Counted from the stretch's first letter, positions 1 to 8,827 are shown. The stretch: DNA of 64,000 bases from Williamsia muralis NBRC 105860 (GCF_001598915.1 NZ_BDAP01000005.1:372001-436000), one strand, 5' to 3'. The notes: generated by a model not told the origin, from the sequence alone. Numbers and translations are program-made.

Positions 1-1
1 C

Positions 2-1744
2 GGCGGAATCGGCGTACTCACCTCACTCCTGCACGACCGCAATTTCCTTCTCGTTCTTGACAATTGCGAGCATCTGCTCGACGAGGTCGCCGCACTCGCC
101 ACCACGGTGCTGCAGACGTGTCCGAAGATCCAGATCCTGGCCACAAGTCGCGAAGCGATCGGCGTCGCCGGTGAGACCGTTTACGAGATGCCGCCGCTGG
201 ACGATTCGGCAGACCTCTTTCTCGAGCGGGCGGGCTCGGGCGCAGCCGATGCCGAACAGGCTGATATCGAACACCTTTGTGCCGCAATCGATCACATGCC
301 CCTGGCCATCGAGCTCGCCGCCGGCCAGTCCTCGACCCTCTCCGTTCGCCAGATCATCGACATGCTCGACGACCGCTTCGAAGTGTTGCGCGGCGGACCA
401 CGTACCAACAAGCGGCACGCCACCATGCAGGCGGCCATCGACGGCTCGTACTTCTCCCTCACCGACAGTCAGCAGCAACTGTTCTGCGATTTGGCGGTGT
501 TCAGTGGCGGATTCGACCTGGACGCGGCGAGACAGGTCACCCGGCACCGGCATCTTCTCACCGACCTCAACGCCCTGATCGACAAGTCGATGCTCAAGGC
601 GGTAGGCGGAGATCCACGGCGTTATCTCATGCTCGAGACCCTGCGCAGTTACGCCCTCGTTCAACAAGATCCGGCTCGAGCGGCGGAACTCGAAAATGCC
701 CACACCGCATGGGTGGTTGCGGTGGCCACCGACGCCTACCTCGGACTGCGCGGCCCGCAATGCCTGGCGTGGACGCGCAGGCTCGGTGCCGACATGGACA
801 ACATCCGGGCAGCGCTCTCTCGGGAGAGCACCTCACAGGAGACGTACCTCGAAGTGGTCGGGAACGTGTACTGGTTCTGGTACCGCCGCGGGCACACCGA
901 CGAAGGTATGCGGATGCTCGCACCCGCCCTGACCGCCCCCACCGACATCCCGATCGCGACCAGGGTCCGAGCCATTGCCGGCCGGACCATAATGAGCTAC
1001 CTGGCTGCCGATCTCCCGGCGTTGTTCGCGGCCCTCGGCACTCTCGGCGAGGTGTTTGCAACGTTCGATGTGGACTCTCCGGACGCAGGCGAACAGGTTG
1101 CCCGCGGCGACGCAGCGGTCACCCTCGCCTTTTTCGAATCCGGGTCGGGGCTGGTGGATGCCGGCCGGGAGCATGCCGCCATCGCGCTCGAGATCGCGCG
1201 GCGATACAACTACCCCTGGACTGCAGCCGAATCCTTGATGTCGCTGGGCACCGCAGATTTCCGTGCCGGCGATCACGCCGCCGCTGCAGCGCATTTCACC
1301 ACCGCGCTGGAGACCGCCCGCGGTTGCGGTTATGACTGGTGCGCTGCCTCGATCCTCTGGATCCATGCCAAAAGCGATATTGCACAAGAGAATTGGAACG
1401 GCCCCGCCGAACGAAAACTCGGGCACATGCTTGCGTACTGCGAGCGGGCCGATGACCTCACCTCGGCGATGGTGGGCCTGTTCACACTCGCCTACGTCCT
1501 GTTCCGCCGCTCTGAGCCGGCTGCGGCTGCGCAGCTGATCGGAGCCGTGGATGACCTGACCGAACTCACCGGGTTCTCACCCGAGCGGATGGATGTGGTG
1601 GAACTGGCAGCGTTCGGGGCCACCATGCGCGACGAGATAGACCCGGACGTGTTCGCGGTGGAATCCGCTGTCGGACGCACTCTGGGTCTGGCCGGCGTCC
1701 GCGACCTCGTGTACCAGTGGGTCGGCGTACCCGACGTCAGGTGA
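2..1744 (+). CDS. NB-ARC-type ATPase/transcriptional regulator, C-terminal part (truncated by window edge)
   Basis: The reading frame is open from the first bases of the window, so the N-terminus lies outside. Near the start the translation contains FLLVLDNCEHLLDEV, the Walker B region typical of large AfsR/LuxR-like actinobacterial regulators with an NB-ARC ATPase. It continues with ATSREAIGVAGE and HMPLAIELAA, the sensor and GLPLA-like motifs of the same fold. The rest is an alpha-helical, TPR-like C-terminal region of about 400 residues. The missing N-terminus would normally hold the Walker A motif and either a BTAD/SARP or an adenylate-cyclase-like domain. The protein probably senses a ligand and controls transcription; its target is unknown. 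Confidence 0.8.
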   Translation, partial: GGIGVLTSLLHDRNFLLVLDNCEHLLDEVAALATTVLQTCPKIQILATSREAIGVAGETVYEMPPLDDSADLFLERAGSGAADAEQADIEHLCAAIDHMPLAIELAAGQSSTLSVRQIIDMLDDRFEVLRGGPRTNKRHATMQAAIDGSYFSLTDSQQQLFCDLAVFSGGFDLDAARQVTRHRHLLTDLNALIDKSMLKAVGGDPRRYLMLETLRSYALVQQDPARAAELENAHTAWVVAVATDAYLGLRGPQCLAWTRRLGADMDNIRAALSRESTSQETYLEVVGNVYWFWYRRGHTDEGMRMLAPALTAPTDIPIATRVRAIAGRTIMSYLAADLPALFAALGTLGEVFATFDVDSPDAGEQVARGDAAVTLAFFESGSGLVDAGREHAAIALEIARRYNYPWTAAESLMSLGTADFRAGDHAAAAAHFTTALETARGCGYDWCAASILWIHAKSDIAQENWNGPAERKLGHMLAYCERADDLTSAMVGLFTLAYVLFRRSEPAAAAQLIGAVDDLTELTGFSPERMDVVELAAFGATMRDEIDPDVFAVESAVGRTLGLAGVRDLVYQWVGVPDVR

Positions 1745-1904
1745 CGCGGTCTTCCTGGCCATTCTCCGGCTCGAGTGGACAGGCCCCGCAGCCGGTTCCA
1801 TACTGGTCAACCATGGTCTCCACCAGGAGGTTCAGCATCCAGCACGACCCTCGGTTACCCCTTTCGGTCGCCGGTCGACGCCTGCCTGGTTCGACCGTCG
1901 AGCC

Positions 1905-3050
1905 ATGACGGCGCAGCGGGTGGACGTGGCCATCGTCGGTGCAGGACTGATGGGGGCATGTGCCGCGTGGCAATTGACCGGACGCGGGCTCTCGGTCGCG
2001 TTGATCGAAGCGTTTGATCTCGGCCATGCCCATGGCAGTTCGCACGGACGTTCTCGGATCTTCCGCCGCGCGTATCCCGATCCCCTGTACGTCGCGATGA
2101 CCGGCTTGGCACTGGAGAAGTGGCAGGCACTGCAACAAGAATCCGGCACGACCCTGATCACCGGCACCGGTGGCCTCGACCACGGACTCGAGCGCATGCC
2201 GGCGACCCTGGCCGAGCAGATGGCTCTACACGGCGTCGAGCACGAGTTGCTCTCCCCCACCGAGGCCGCCCGGCGCTGGCCGGGCATGCGATTCGACACC
2301 GATGTGATGTTCCACCCGTGTTCGGGCGTGATCGACGCGGAGAGCACCGTGTTCGCGGCCGCGTCGCTCGCAGCTGCCGCGGGCGCGCAGATCCTTCCCC
2401 GGACCCGGGTCGTCGACGCGAATCCGACACCGACGGGCGAGGTCACCCTGCGCACGGCAGACGGTGATCAGATAATCGCCGACGTGACGGTGCTCACCGC
2501 GGGCGCCTGGTTACCCGACTTTGCCGGCGCACTTCTCGAGTTCGGGCGGCCTGATGACAAGTTGTTGCCACCCTTGACGATTCGTCAACAACAGGTGTTC
2601 CACTTCCCGATGCGGCCTGGCCACCCCACCCTTCCTACTTTTGTCCATATGGACGGCCGTCAGATGTACGGACTGGCCTCGGGCGAGGACGTTCCGGTGC
2701 CGGCGATGAAGGTGGCGCGATTCGATGACGGCGTCACCACCACTGCCGACAGCCGGGACGGCCGCATCACCGACGAGCAAAGACAAGACGTCGTCGACTA
2801 CGTCAGTGAATGGCTGCCTGCCGTGCATCCCGAACCGATCGCCGAGTCGAGTTGCCTGTTCACGATGACCAGCGATGAAGACTTCATCCTCGACCGCAGT
2901 GGTCCCCTTGTGGTTGCCTCACCCTGTTCAGGACACGGGGCAAAGTTCGCGCCGCTGATCGGAAGCATGATTGCCGATTTGGTGACCGGCCAGGCACAGC
3001 CGGCACCTCGGTTCCGGATGGATCGAGGCGCCGGGATGACGCCCACCTGA
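1905..3050 (+). CDS. FAD-dependent amine oxidase, monomeric sarcosine oxidase / N-methyltryptophan oxidase family
   Basis: A 381-residue flavoenzyme. The N-terminus has a Rossmann dinucleotide motif (VAIVGAGLMGACAAWQL) and then GSSHGRSRIFR, typical of the MSOX/SolA family. Cys317 in SSCLFTMTSDEDF matches the cysteine that binds FAD covalently in monomeric sarcosine oxidase, and SGHGAKFAPLIG is the conserved C-terminal FAD/substrate motif. The expected reaction is oxidative demethylation of a secondary amino acid, giving formaldehyde and H2O2. The exact substrate (sarcosine, N-methyltryptophan, pipecolate) cannot be read from sequence. It stands alone, convergent with the SARP gene that follows. 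Confidence 0.87.
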   Translation: MTAQRVDVAIVGAGLMGACAAWQLTGRGLSVALIEAFDLGHAHGSSHGRSRIFRRAYPDPLYVAMTGLALEKWQALQQESGTTLITGTGGLDHGLERMPATLAEQMALHGVEHELLSPTEAARRWPGMRFDTDVMFHPCSGVIDAESTVFAAASLAAAAGAQILPRTRVVDANPTPTGEVTLRTADGDQIIADVTVLTAGAWLPDFAGALLEFGRPDDKLLPPLTIRQQQVFHFPMRPGHPTLPTFVHMDGRQMYGLASGEDVPVPAMKVARFDDGVTTTADSRDGRITDEQRQDVVDYVSEWLPAVHPEPIAESSCLFTMTSDEDFILDRSGPLVVASPCSGHGAKFAPLIGSMIADLVTGQAQPAPRFRMDRGAGMTPT

Positions 3051-3073
3051 CCGGACGTCGGATGCATCTGTGA

Positions 3074-5047
3074 TCAGCGCGCCAGCGCATCTGCGAGTTC
3101 GTGCAAGTAGTTCGATACGGGTCCAAGAGTCAGCAATCCGCTTCCTGCTCCGGCAATCTCGTCCTCGGCCGGTAGGAGCGCCCGGTGGGCACGAGTCATC
3201 ATCCCGCGGTCGTTCACAGCGACGGCGGCCCGCGCGCTGAGACACCACAGCACCTCCTGCAGATGGTCCGGCGGCGGATCGGCGAGCTGACGAAGGGCTT
3301 CTGTCGCTTCGTCTCTGCGGTGCTGAGCGGCCAGGAGGAGCGGGCGCACCCAGGGTTCGTAGGGCCCCCAGTCCGTGTCGCCTCCGTCTGCGGCCTGCGG
3401 CAAATGCGCCCGCTGAAGGCGCAACGACAGGAGAGCCAGAGCAAGCAGGCCGTGATGCAGTCCGGGCATACCCGCGTTCTCCGAACCGGAGGCTGCCGCG
3501 CGGTACGCCTCAGCGACGTCGTCGAACGGCGCGTCGGTCAACGCGAGCCGCAGCGCTCGGAACCACTGCGTGAAGACGGCCACCAGCGGTGATTCGTAGC
3601 CTTCGGCGAGCCGATCCGCCGCGGCGGCATGATCATCGGCGCCCGTCAGATCACCGATGGCACAGCAACTCTGCATCGCTATCAGATGCCCCAACACCTC
3701 GTACGTGACCAAGTCGTGCCGTGATGAGAGGGTGATCAGTTCACTGGCGATGGCGGCGCGTCTACCGGCCAGACCCGCGCGCGAGAAGGACTGCATGAAC
3801 GCTCCGTTGAGCGCGAAGGCCAACAGGCCCGGATCATCGACGCTACGCGCGATCTGTTCGGCTTCGCGGGCGGCGGCCGCTGCTCGCGGATCCGATGATC
3901 CCCTGGTCTCCAGAGCAATCGTCGCCAGCAATCTGGCGCGGATCGAAGCTATAGGCCCGGGAGGCAAGGTCGCCAGCGCCCGCTCGGCCGCAGCGACAAC
4001 TGCTGCCGCGTTCTCCGGATCGTCTGACCGTGACCAGATCGCCGGTACGTCGTATGCCCCGATCACCTTGGCCGTCAGACCAACATCACCCAGTTCCTCG
4101 GCAGCAGCAATCGTGGCGAGGCGCTGTTGCTGCGCCACCCGCAGCCCTTCGCCTCCGGTGGTGGCGAGACTGCGCAGCAGGTCGACGGTGGAACGCAGCC
4201 GAGCTCGCGAGCCGGACGCCACAGCCCGGTCGTATGCCGCGGTGGTCTGCGCCCACACTCCTTGCGCGCTCAGCCGGATCGGCGAGGTGGACCCCAGATT
4301 CGGCGACTGCCGCAAGATGTCGGTGTACAAGTCGGTGAGAGCGGGTCCCGGCTCGACGCCCAACTGATCGACCAACAGCCCACGAGCCCGCCGGAGAACG
4401 GTGAGCGCATCCCCCTGTCGGCCCGTCCGATACAACGCTAGGGCCAGCAACCGCCAACCTTCCTCGCGCCAAGGATGTTCTGCGACATGGGAATCGAGAT
4501 CGGGAATCGCCTCGGCGTCGAGACCCAGGTCGAGGCGAGCCTCCGCAAGGAGTTCCACCGCGTGCAAGCGAACCTCGGTGAGGCGAGATCGTTCAGAGCG
4601 GCTCCAGTGTTCGTCGAGAAAGTCCGCGAAGGCAGGGCCACGCCAGAGTGCCAACGCGTCGAGCAGTGTGGTCAGCGCGTCCTGTGGGCCGAGGTCTCGT
4701 ACCGACTCGACGGCCTGGCCGAATCGCCATGCGTCCACATCCGATGCGTGTGCACGCAGCGCATAACCGGTTCCCTCGGTCACGAGCAGCTGGGCCGGCG
4801 ACCGTGGTGCCCGTTCGGGTTCGATCGCCCGTCGCAAGGCGCTGACGAATGTCCTCATCGCGCCGACGGCGTCCGGTGGCGGGTCCTCCCACAGGTCGTC
4901 GATGAGCGTTGCCAGAGGCACGCTCCTGCCCCGGGCGATGAGCAACCTGGCGAGTACAGCTCGATGGCGGGGGCCTTTGAGGGCGATCGTGTTGCCCTCG
5001 CCGTCGTGGGCTGTGACCGACCCCAAGACGCTGAACTCGATCGACAC
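3074..5047 (-). CDS. SARP-family transcriptional regulator with BTAD domain
   Basis: A 657-residue protein. Residues 1-100 form an OmpR-like winged helix (RHRAVLARLLIARGRSVPLATLIDDLWEDPP read in parts). Residues about 100-250 form a bacterial transcriptional activation domain ending in ARGLLVDQLGVEPGPALTDLY, the SARP hallmark. The remaining 400 residues are alanine-rich helices resembling TPR repeats, with no Walker motifs, so this is a SARP with a helical sensor rather than an AfsR-type ATPase. It is divergent from the alpha/beta hydrolase at 5177, which is a plausible but unproven target. Confidence 0.88.
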   Translation of the reverse strand: MSIEFSVLGSVTAHDGEGNTIALKGPRHRAVLARLLIARGRSVPLATLIDDLWEDPPPDAVGAMRTFVSALRRAIEPERAPRSPAQLLVTEGTGYALRAHASDVDAWRFGQAVESVRDLGPQDALTTLLDALALWRGPAFADFLDEHWSRSERSRLTEVRLHAVELLAEARLDLGLDAEAIPDLDSHVAEHPWREEGWRLLALALYRTGRQGDALTVLRRARGLLVDQLGVEPGPALTDLYTDILRQSPNLGSTSPIRLSAQGVWAQTTAAYDRAVASGSRARLRSTVDLLRSLATTGGEGLRVAQQQRLATIAAAEELGDVGLTAKVIGAYDVPAIWSRSDDPENAAAVVAAAERALATLPPGPIASIRARLLATIALETRGSSDPRAAAAAREAEQIARSVDDPGLLAFALNGAFMQSFSRAGLAGRRAAIASELITLSSRHDLVTYEVLGHLIAMQSCCAIGDLTGADDHAAAADRLAEGYESPLVAVFTQWFRALRLALTDAPFDDVAEAYRAAASGSENAGMPGLHHGLLALALLSLRLQRAHLPQAADGGDTDWGPYEPWVRPLLLAAQHRRDEATEALRQLADPPPDHLQEVLWCLSARAAVAVNDRGMMTRAHRALLPAEDEIAGAGSGLLTLGPVSNYLHELADALAR

Positions 5048-5176
5048 CTCACCATTGTCCCCGCCGAGTCGGCTCCACCGTGGCGAGGGGCGTCGCGAGG
5101 CTTTGTGCTGACTGGATGCTCATCGGGACGCGGCACGGTGACGAGGTACATCCAACGTCCGCCAGAGAGGCCGCCC

Positions 5177-6055
5177 ATGAAACCGTCCATTCCCGACTTC
5201 CGGTACCAGAAGATCCCCGTCGCCGACGGCGTCGCACTGAATGTCGCGACCGCAGGTACGGGCAGCCCGATCGTGCTGCTGCACGGATTCCCGCAGACCC
5301 ACCTGATGTGGCGTCACGTTGCGGCCGATCTGGCCGCGGACCACACCGTGATCTGTCCCGATCTGAGGGGATACGGCGACAGCGACAAACCCTCCGACAC
5401 CGATGCCTCCACGTATTCCAAACGAACCATGGCCGCAGACATCGTGGCGGCCGCCGCGGCGCTCGGTCATGAGCGCTTCGCCCTCGTCGGGCACGACCGC
5501 GGCGCGCTGGTCGCGTTTCGGGCCGCCCTCGATCATCCGGGCGTCGTGTCCCATCTGGCGTCGCTTGATGTGCTTCCCACGCTCGACATGTGGGACGTCA
5601 TGCACGGAACGTCTGCGGCAGTGGGCTTTCACCTCTACCTGATGGCACAGCCGCCCGGCCTGGCCGAGGCCATGATCGCGGCGAGCGCCGACGTCTTTTT
5701 TGGCTACTTCCTCGACATCTGGACGCGGGATCCACAAGCCATTCCCGCGGACGTGCGTGGTGAGTACCTCGCCGCGAGTGCGAACGCGGTGCCCTCGATC
5801 GTTGCCGACTATCGCGCCTCGGCCGGCATCGATGTTCAGCACGATCTCGAAGATCTGAACTCATCCAAGCGGTTGTCGATGCCCGTGACCGTCATTGCTC
5901 AGGACTGGGGCTCAGCTCTGGGATTCGATGCCGAGGCCTTATGGCAGAAGTGGGCAATCGATGTGCAGCACCGCATCATCGAGAGCGGGCATTTCATGGC
6001 GGAGGAATCACCGGACGAAATCTCAGGAGCGATTCGCGAACTCCTGTTGCGATAG
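5177..6055 (+). CDS. alpha/beta hydrolase, fluoroacetate dehalogenase / epoxide hydrolase-like
   Basis: A 292-residue alpha/beta hydrolase. The oxyanion loop is HGFPQTHLMW, the nucleophile is Asp107 in VGHDRGA, and the catalytic His272 is in SGHFMAEE. PDLRGYGDSDKP and LDVLPTLDMW closely resemble fluoroacetate dehalogenases. In those enzymes halide is held by a His-Trp pair; here the matching spot reads His152-Leu153 (FHLYLMAQ), so the Trp is missing and defluorination is uncertain. The ATG at 5177 is chosen because the frame upstream of it lies antisense to the SARP gene. The SARP at 3074-5047 is divergently transcribed and may regulate it. Confidence 0.8.
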   Translation: MKPSIPDFRYQKIPVADGVALNVATAGTGSPIVLLHGFPQTHLMWRHVAADLAADHTVICPDLRGYGDSDKPSDTDASTYSKRTMAADIVAAAAALGHERFALVGHDRGALVAFRAALDHPGVVSHLASLDVLPTLDMWDVMHGTSAAVGFHLYLMAQPPGLAEAMIAASADVFFGYFLDIWTRDPQAIPADVRGEYLAASANAVPSIVADYRASAGIDVQHDLEDLNSSKRLSMPVTVIAQDWGSALGFDAEALWQKWAIDVQHRIIESGHFMAEESPDEISGAIRELLLR

Positions 6056-6118
6056 TTCGCCAAGAGATCCGCGCACACGGCCGACAGTTCGATACACCCT
6101 GCATTACCGCGTGCGCGG

Positions 6119-6346
6119 ATGTACTTTCATTCGGTGACTTCTGCGAACAAATCGCCCTTGGGCTCGTCAGCACGCTCCACCCTCGCGTGGTTCTGCGTCC
6201 TCGCCGGCGTACTGCTGACCGCTCTTGCGGTCTACGACCTCATTGACGGCGAACGCAACGTCAGCTTGTGGGTCGGGATCGTCTGCTGGCCGATCGTTGC
6301 GATCTCGGGCGCACTGCAGCTGGTTCGGATTCGTCGAGAAGGCTGA
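6119..6346 (+). CDS. small membrane protein, unknown
   Basis: A 75-residue protein with two predicted membrane helices: STLAWFCVLAGVLLTALAVY (residues about 20-39) and VSLWVGIVCWPIVAISGAL (about 48-66), followed by a short basic tail. A GTG start 15 bases downstream is an alternative. I do not recognise the family and the neighbours do not point to a role. Confidence 0.5.
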   Translation: MYFHSVTSANKSPLGSSARSTLAWFCVLAGVLLTALAVYDLIDGERNVSLWVGIVCWPIVAISGALQLVRIRREG

Positions 6347-6411
6347 GTTCGCGGGCTATCCCGCAGCCGATTCCACCGCTGGAGAGCTGCAGCTTGGTCC
6401 ATGATGGTGCG

Positions 6412-6621
6412 ATGGACGACACCTCGAACCGCGCACCGGATGACCTCAACGACGACGAACTCATCGCATTCATCCACGACCAGACAAAGCTTGCGCAAAT
6501 GGAGTTCGATTCACTTCAAGCAGACGGTGATCGCGCATCCTACGACGACAGAATCGCTCAATTGGACAATGCAAACAAAATCGCCGAGCAGCGTGGACTC
6601 GAGGTTCCGCGGCGCGCTTGA
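6412..6621 (+). CDS. small acidic protein, unknown
   Basis: A 69-residue acidic, helical protein (MDDTSNRAPDDLNDDELIAF at the start). The internal ATG at 6412 is chosen over a longer extension because the longer N-terminus has no conserved look and overlaps the probable leader. Family not recognised. Confidence 0.45.
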   Translation: MDDTSNRAPDDLNDDELIAFIHDQTKLAQMEFDSLQADGDRASYDDRIAQLDNANKIAEQRGLEVPRRA

Positions 6622-6730
6622 TCGGTCGGAGTTCGATTTCCGGTGAGTTGCGAAATGATTCGCAATCGACCCATCCAGTCACATAGTTGAGTCGAACCAC
6701 TGGTGCTGGGAGATCCCCCGACCCTTCCGG

Positions 6731-6770
6731 CACAGATGCCCCCTGGCTCACGCCAAGGGGCATTTCTGTG
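6731..6770 (-). terminator. stem-loop downstream of the CAT tRNA
   Basis: Inverted repeat CACAGATGCCCC...GGGGCATTTCTGTG with a 12-14 base loop. It lies just beyond the 3' end of the leftward tRNA and after the rightward small gene, so it could end transcription from both sides. Confidence 0.6.
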
Positions 6771-6774
6771 TCCG

Positions 6775-6851
6775 TGGTGGGGCGGGCGGGGCTCGAACCC
6801 GCGACCAATGGATTATGAGTCCACGGCTCTAACCAACTGAGCTACCGCCCC
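6775..6851 (-). tRNA. tRNA with anticodon CAT (tRNA-Ile2 or elongator tRNA-Met), CCA encoded
   Basis: The complement folds as a standard cloverleaf: acceptor GGGGCGG/CCGCCCC, anticodon stem GTGGA/TCCAT around loop CTCATAA, T loop TTCGAGC, discriminator A, and a genomically encoded CCA. The anticodon is CAT and the acceptor is paired at position 1, so it is not the initiator. Tallying determinants by eye I lean towards tRNA-Ile2 (TTGGTCGC variable/T-arm entry as in E. coli ileX), but elongator Met is not excluded. Confidence 0.9.
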
Positions 6852-6953
6852 GAGGCTGCGTCATCGACGCAGCGAACGTGCTGATGCTACCGAGCCGCGC
6901 CGATCACGTCGTACTCGACCCGCCGCGGGTCCCGCCGACGCGACCCTTGGATA

Positions 6954-6997
6954 CAAAAGAGCCCAGGCGGTCCGGCGAAAACCGGTCTACCTGGGCT
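6954..6997 (-). terminator. original terminator of tRNA-Asn, now separated from the gene by the element
   Basis: Arms AGCCCAGG (6960-6967) and CCTGGGCT (6990-6997) enclose an inner CCGG/CCGG pairing. Read leftwards, a T-run (CTCTTTTGT) follows. It lies directly beyond the residual 3' fragment of tRNA-Asn at 7002-7033. I infer that it ended tRNA-Asn transcription before the element inserted. Confidence 0.65.
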
Positions 6998-7001
6998 TAT
7001 C

Positions 7002-7033
7002 TGCTCCCCCAACTGGACTCGAACCAGTAACCG
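7002..7033. repeat. attL core, residual 3' end of tRNA-Asn
   Basis: Identical over 32 bases to 17338-17369, from TGCTCCCCCAACTGG to CCAGTAACCG. It corresponds to the T-arm and acceptor 3' strand of tRNA-Asn. The tRNA's anticodon and D arms are absent here, so this is a remnant and not a gene. Confidence 0.92.
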
Positions 7034-7106
7034 GTCGTGCTCTGTGAAGTTGGGTCCTACCTTGGCGTTCAGGGCCTCTACCTGGACACAAGTGAAACAG
7101 TAGCCG

Positions 7107-7143
7107 CTGAGGTAAGCGGAGGCAAGCGGAACCTGAGGTAAGC
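7107..7143. repeat. short direct repeats between attL and integrase
   Basis: Three imperfect copies of GG(T/C)AAGC(G/T)GA begin at 7111, 7121 and 7137; two belong to an 11-bp exact repeat CTGAGGTAAGC at 7107 and 7133. Their position just outside the integrase start suits excisionase, repressor or integrase-arm binding. Which protein binds is unknown. Confidence 0.5.
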
Positions 7144-7147
7144 TGAT

Positions 7148-7165
7148 CTGGCACATATCTGGCAC
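7148..7165 (+). promoter_or_regulatory. left pair of integrase arm-type-like sites
   Basis: CTGGCAC occurs at 7148-7154 and 7159-7165, an 11-bp spacing, within the repeated ATCTGGCAC. The same heptamer pair with the same 11-bp spacing is found beside attR at 17271-17288, which is what paired arm sites of a bivalent tyrosine integrase should look like. Confidence 0.5.
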
Positions 7166-7182
7166 GCAACGAAGGGTCACTG

Positions 7183-8298
7183 ATGGCTAGTCGGCGCGGC
7201 TTCGGCAATATCCGCCGCCTACCGTCCGGCCGGTATCAAGCTCGGTACACCGGGCCGGATGGCGCCGAACACAAGGCGCCCCAAACGTTCGGGGCGAAGA
7301 TCGACGCTGAAGCGTGGCTCGGTGACCGCCGGCGAGAGATTGACCGCAACCTGTGGAACCCGGTGACGGCCGACAAGCGTGCGGCGCCGCTATTCAACGA
7401 GTACGCCGACGAATGGCTAAACTCTCGCACGGTACGAGGTCGGCCCTTGAAGACACGCACCAGCGACCACTACCGCGAGCTGCTCGACCGACATATCCTG
7501 CCGGAGTTCGGAGACTCCGAACTCGATGCGATCACCCCGGCGATGGTGCGGCAGTGGCACGCTCACCTCTTGCCGACTAAGCCAACGATGAGGGCGCACG
7601 CCTACTCGCTTCTCCGAACGATCATGACGTCAGCAGTCAACGCGGAGCATGCCGACGCTAACCCGTGTCGAGTCGAGGGCGCGGGCTCCGCTGGACGTGT
7701 GTCTCGGACTACCCCGGCCACCGTCGAAGAATTGCTGACGATCGCAGAGGAGATGCCGAATCGACTTCGCTTGATGGTGCTGCTCGCCGGCTGGTGCGCT
7801 CTGCGGTACGGCGAGCTGATCGAATTGCGGCGAAAGGATATCGACCTCAAAGAGGGCACGATATCGGTAACCCGTGCTGCTATCCGCAGAGCTGATGGTC
7901 AGTACGTCGTGACGAGTCCGAAGTCGGAGGCCGGCACGCGAGTGGTGTACATGCCACCCCACCTGATCCCGATGGCTACCGAGCACATGGCCGAACATGT
8001 CGCCGCGGGACGTGACGCGTTGTTGTTCGAAGCGGGCAACGGAGGATATCTGACCCCGACGTCCCTGTACCGCCACTACTATCCAGCCCGCCGCGCAGCC
8101 GATCGCGACGACCTCAGGTTTCACGACCTGCGGCACACCGGCGCGGTGCTCGCCGCGGTCACAGGTGCGACGCTCGCTGAACTTCAACAAAGGCTTGGAC
8201 ACTCAACCGTCGCAGCCGCAATGCGCTACCAGCATGCCGCCAAGGGCCGTGACAAGAAGATCGCCGAGGCATTATCCCGACTCATAGAGGAGAGCTGA
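7183..8298 (+). CDS. int: tyrosine recombinase integrase
   Basis: A 371-residue phage-type integrase. Residues 1-60 form an AP2-like arm-binding domain, about 65-165 an SAM-like core-binding domain, and 175-365 the catalytic domain. The active-site set is complete: Arg208 (CALRYGEL), Lys247 (SPKSEAGTR), His314-Arg317 (HDLRHTG), His340 (LGHST) and Tyr349 (MRYQHA). GAAGGG lies six bases before the ATG. It sits beside attL and faces into the element, and should catalyse integration at, and excision from, the tRNA-Asn 3' end. Confidence 0.96.
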   Translation: MASRRGFGNIRRLPSGRYQARYTGPDGAEHKAPQTFGAKIDAEAWLGDRRREIDRNLWNPVTADKRAAPLFNEYADEWLNSRTVRGRPLKTRTSDHYRELLDRHILPEFGDSELDAITPAMVRQWHAHLLPTKPTMRAHAYSLLRTIMTSAVNAEHADANPCRVEGAGSAGRVSRTTPATVEELLTIAEEMPNRLRLMVLLAGWCALRYGELIELRRKDIDLKEGTISVTRAAIRRADGQYVVTSPKSEAGTRVVYMPPHLIPMATEHMAEHVAAGRDALLFEAGNGGYLTPTSLYRHYYPARRAADRDDLRFHDLRHTGAVLAAVTGATLAELQQRLGHSTVAAAMRYQHAAKGRDKKIAEALSRLIEES

Positions 8299-8301
8299 AC
8301 C

Positions 8302-8742
8302 ATGATCGAAAAGACCCGTAGGGATGTCGTGGTGAAGTGTTCGCACGGTGCGCGTGGCGGACACGCCGATTTTGCTGAACGGTTTCGATGGATGTCCAGT
8401 CAAGCGGTATGGGCGCCGACAGTCAGCGGTATCACTCAGATGACATCACTGCGCGGCGACGAAGTTGATGATGTGTTCGACCCCAGACTGTCCGGCCCTA
8501 TCAGGCATCATTACGCCGTGAAATGCCAGAAGTGCCCAAACTCTGTTTCTATCAGAGAAGAAGTGTTGCAACAGATTTGCGTGATGCTGACGGGGTGGTC
8601 CGACTATGCCGGTCCTCCCAACCAGTATCGCCAAACATTCGCGATGCTAGCGACCCACAATGATGACGCGTCGGTGACGATAACCCTCGATGGCCTTCGG
8701 GCATCGCTGCAACTTCACAATGACATGCTCGACCAACACTGA
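8302..8742 (+). CDS. unknown protein with possible zinc-binding Cys/His cluster
   Basis: A 146-residue protein starting three bases after the integrase stop, with GAGGAG ahead of it, so probably co-transcribed with int. Cys13-His15 (KCSHG) and Cys75/Cys78 (KCQKCPN) could form one zinc site. The C-terminal half is helical. I do not recognise the family; its position suggests a partner in recombination or immunity, but this is a guess. Confidence 0.7.
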   Translation: MIEKTRRDVVVKCSHGARGGHADFAERFRWMSSQAVWAPTVSGITQMTSLRGDEVDDVFDPRLSGPIRHHYAVKCQKCPNSVSIREEVLQQICVMLTGWSDYAGPPNQYRQTFAMLATHNDDASVTITLDGLRASLQLHNDMLDQH

Positions 8743-8827
8743 AGATCGCACCTTTTCGCGGAATCTCGTGCTAAGTTAGCAGTAGCGGTACTCGTCGCTT
8801 TCATTGACGTGCATCAGCCTCCTTTCT

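Noticed and set aside
7002-7033. Second tRNA-Asn or tRNA pseudogene at the left end of the element
   Set aside because: Only the 3' third of the tRNA is present and it equals the att core, so it is a recombination remnant.
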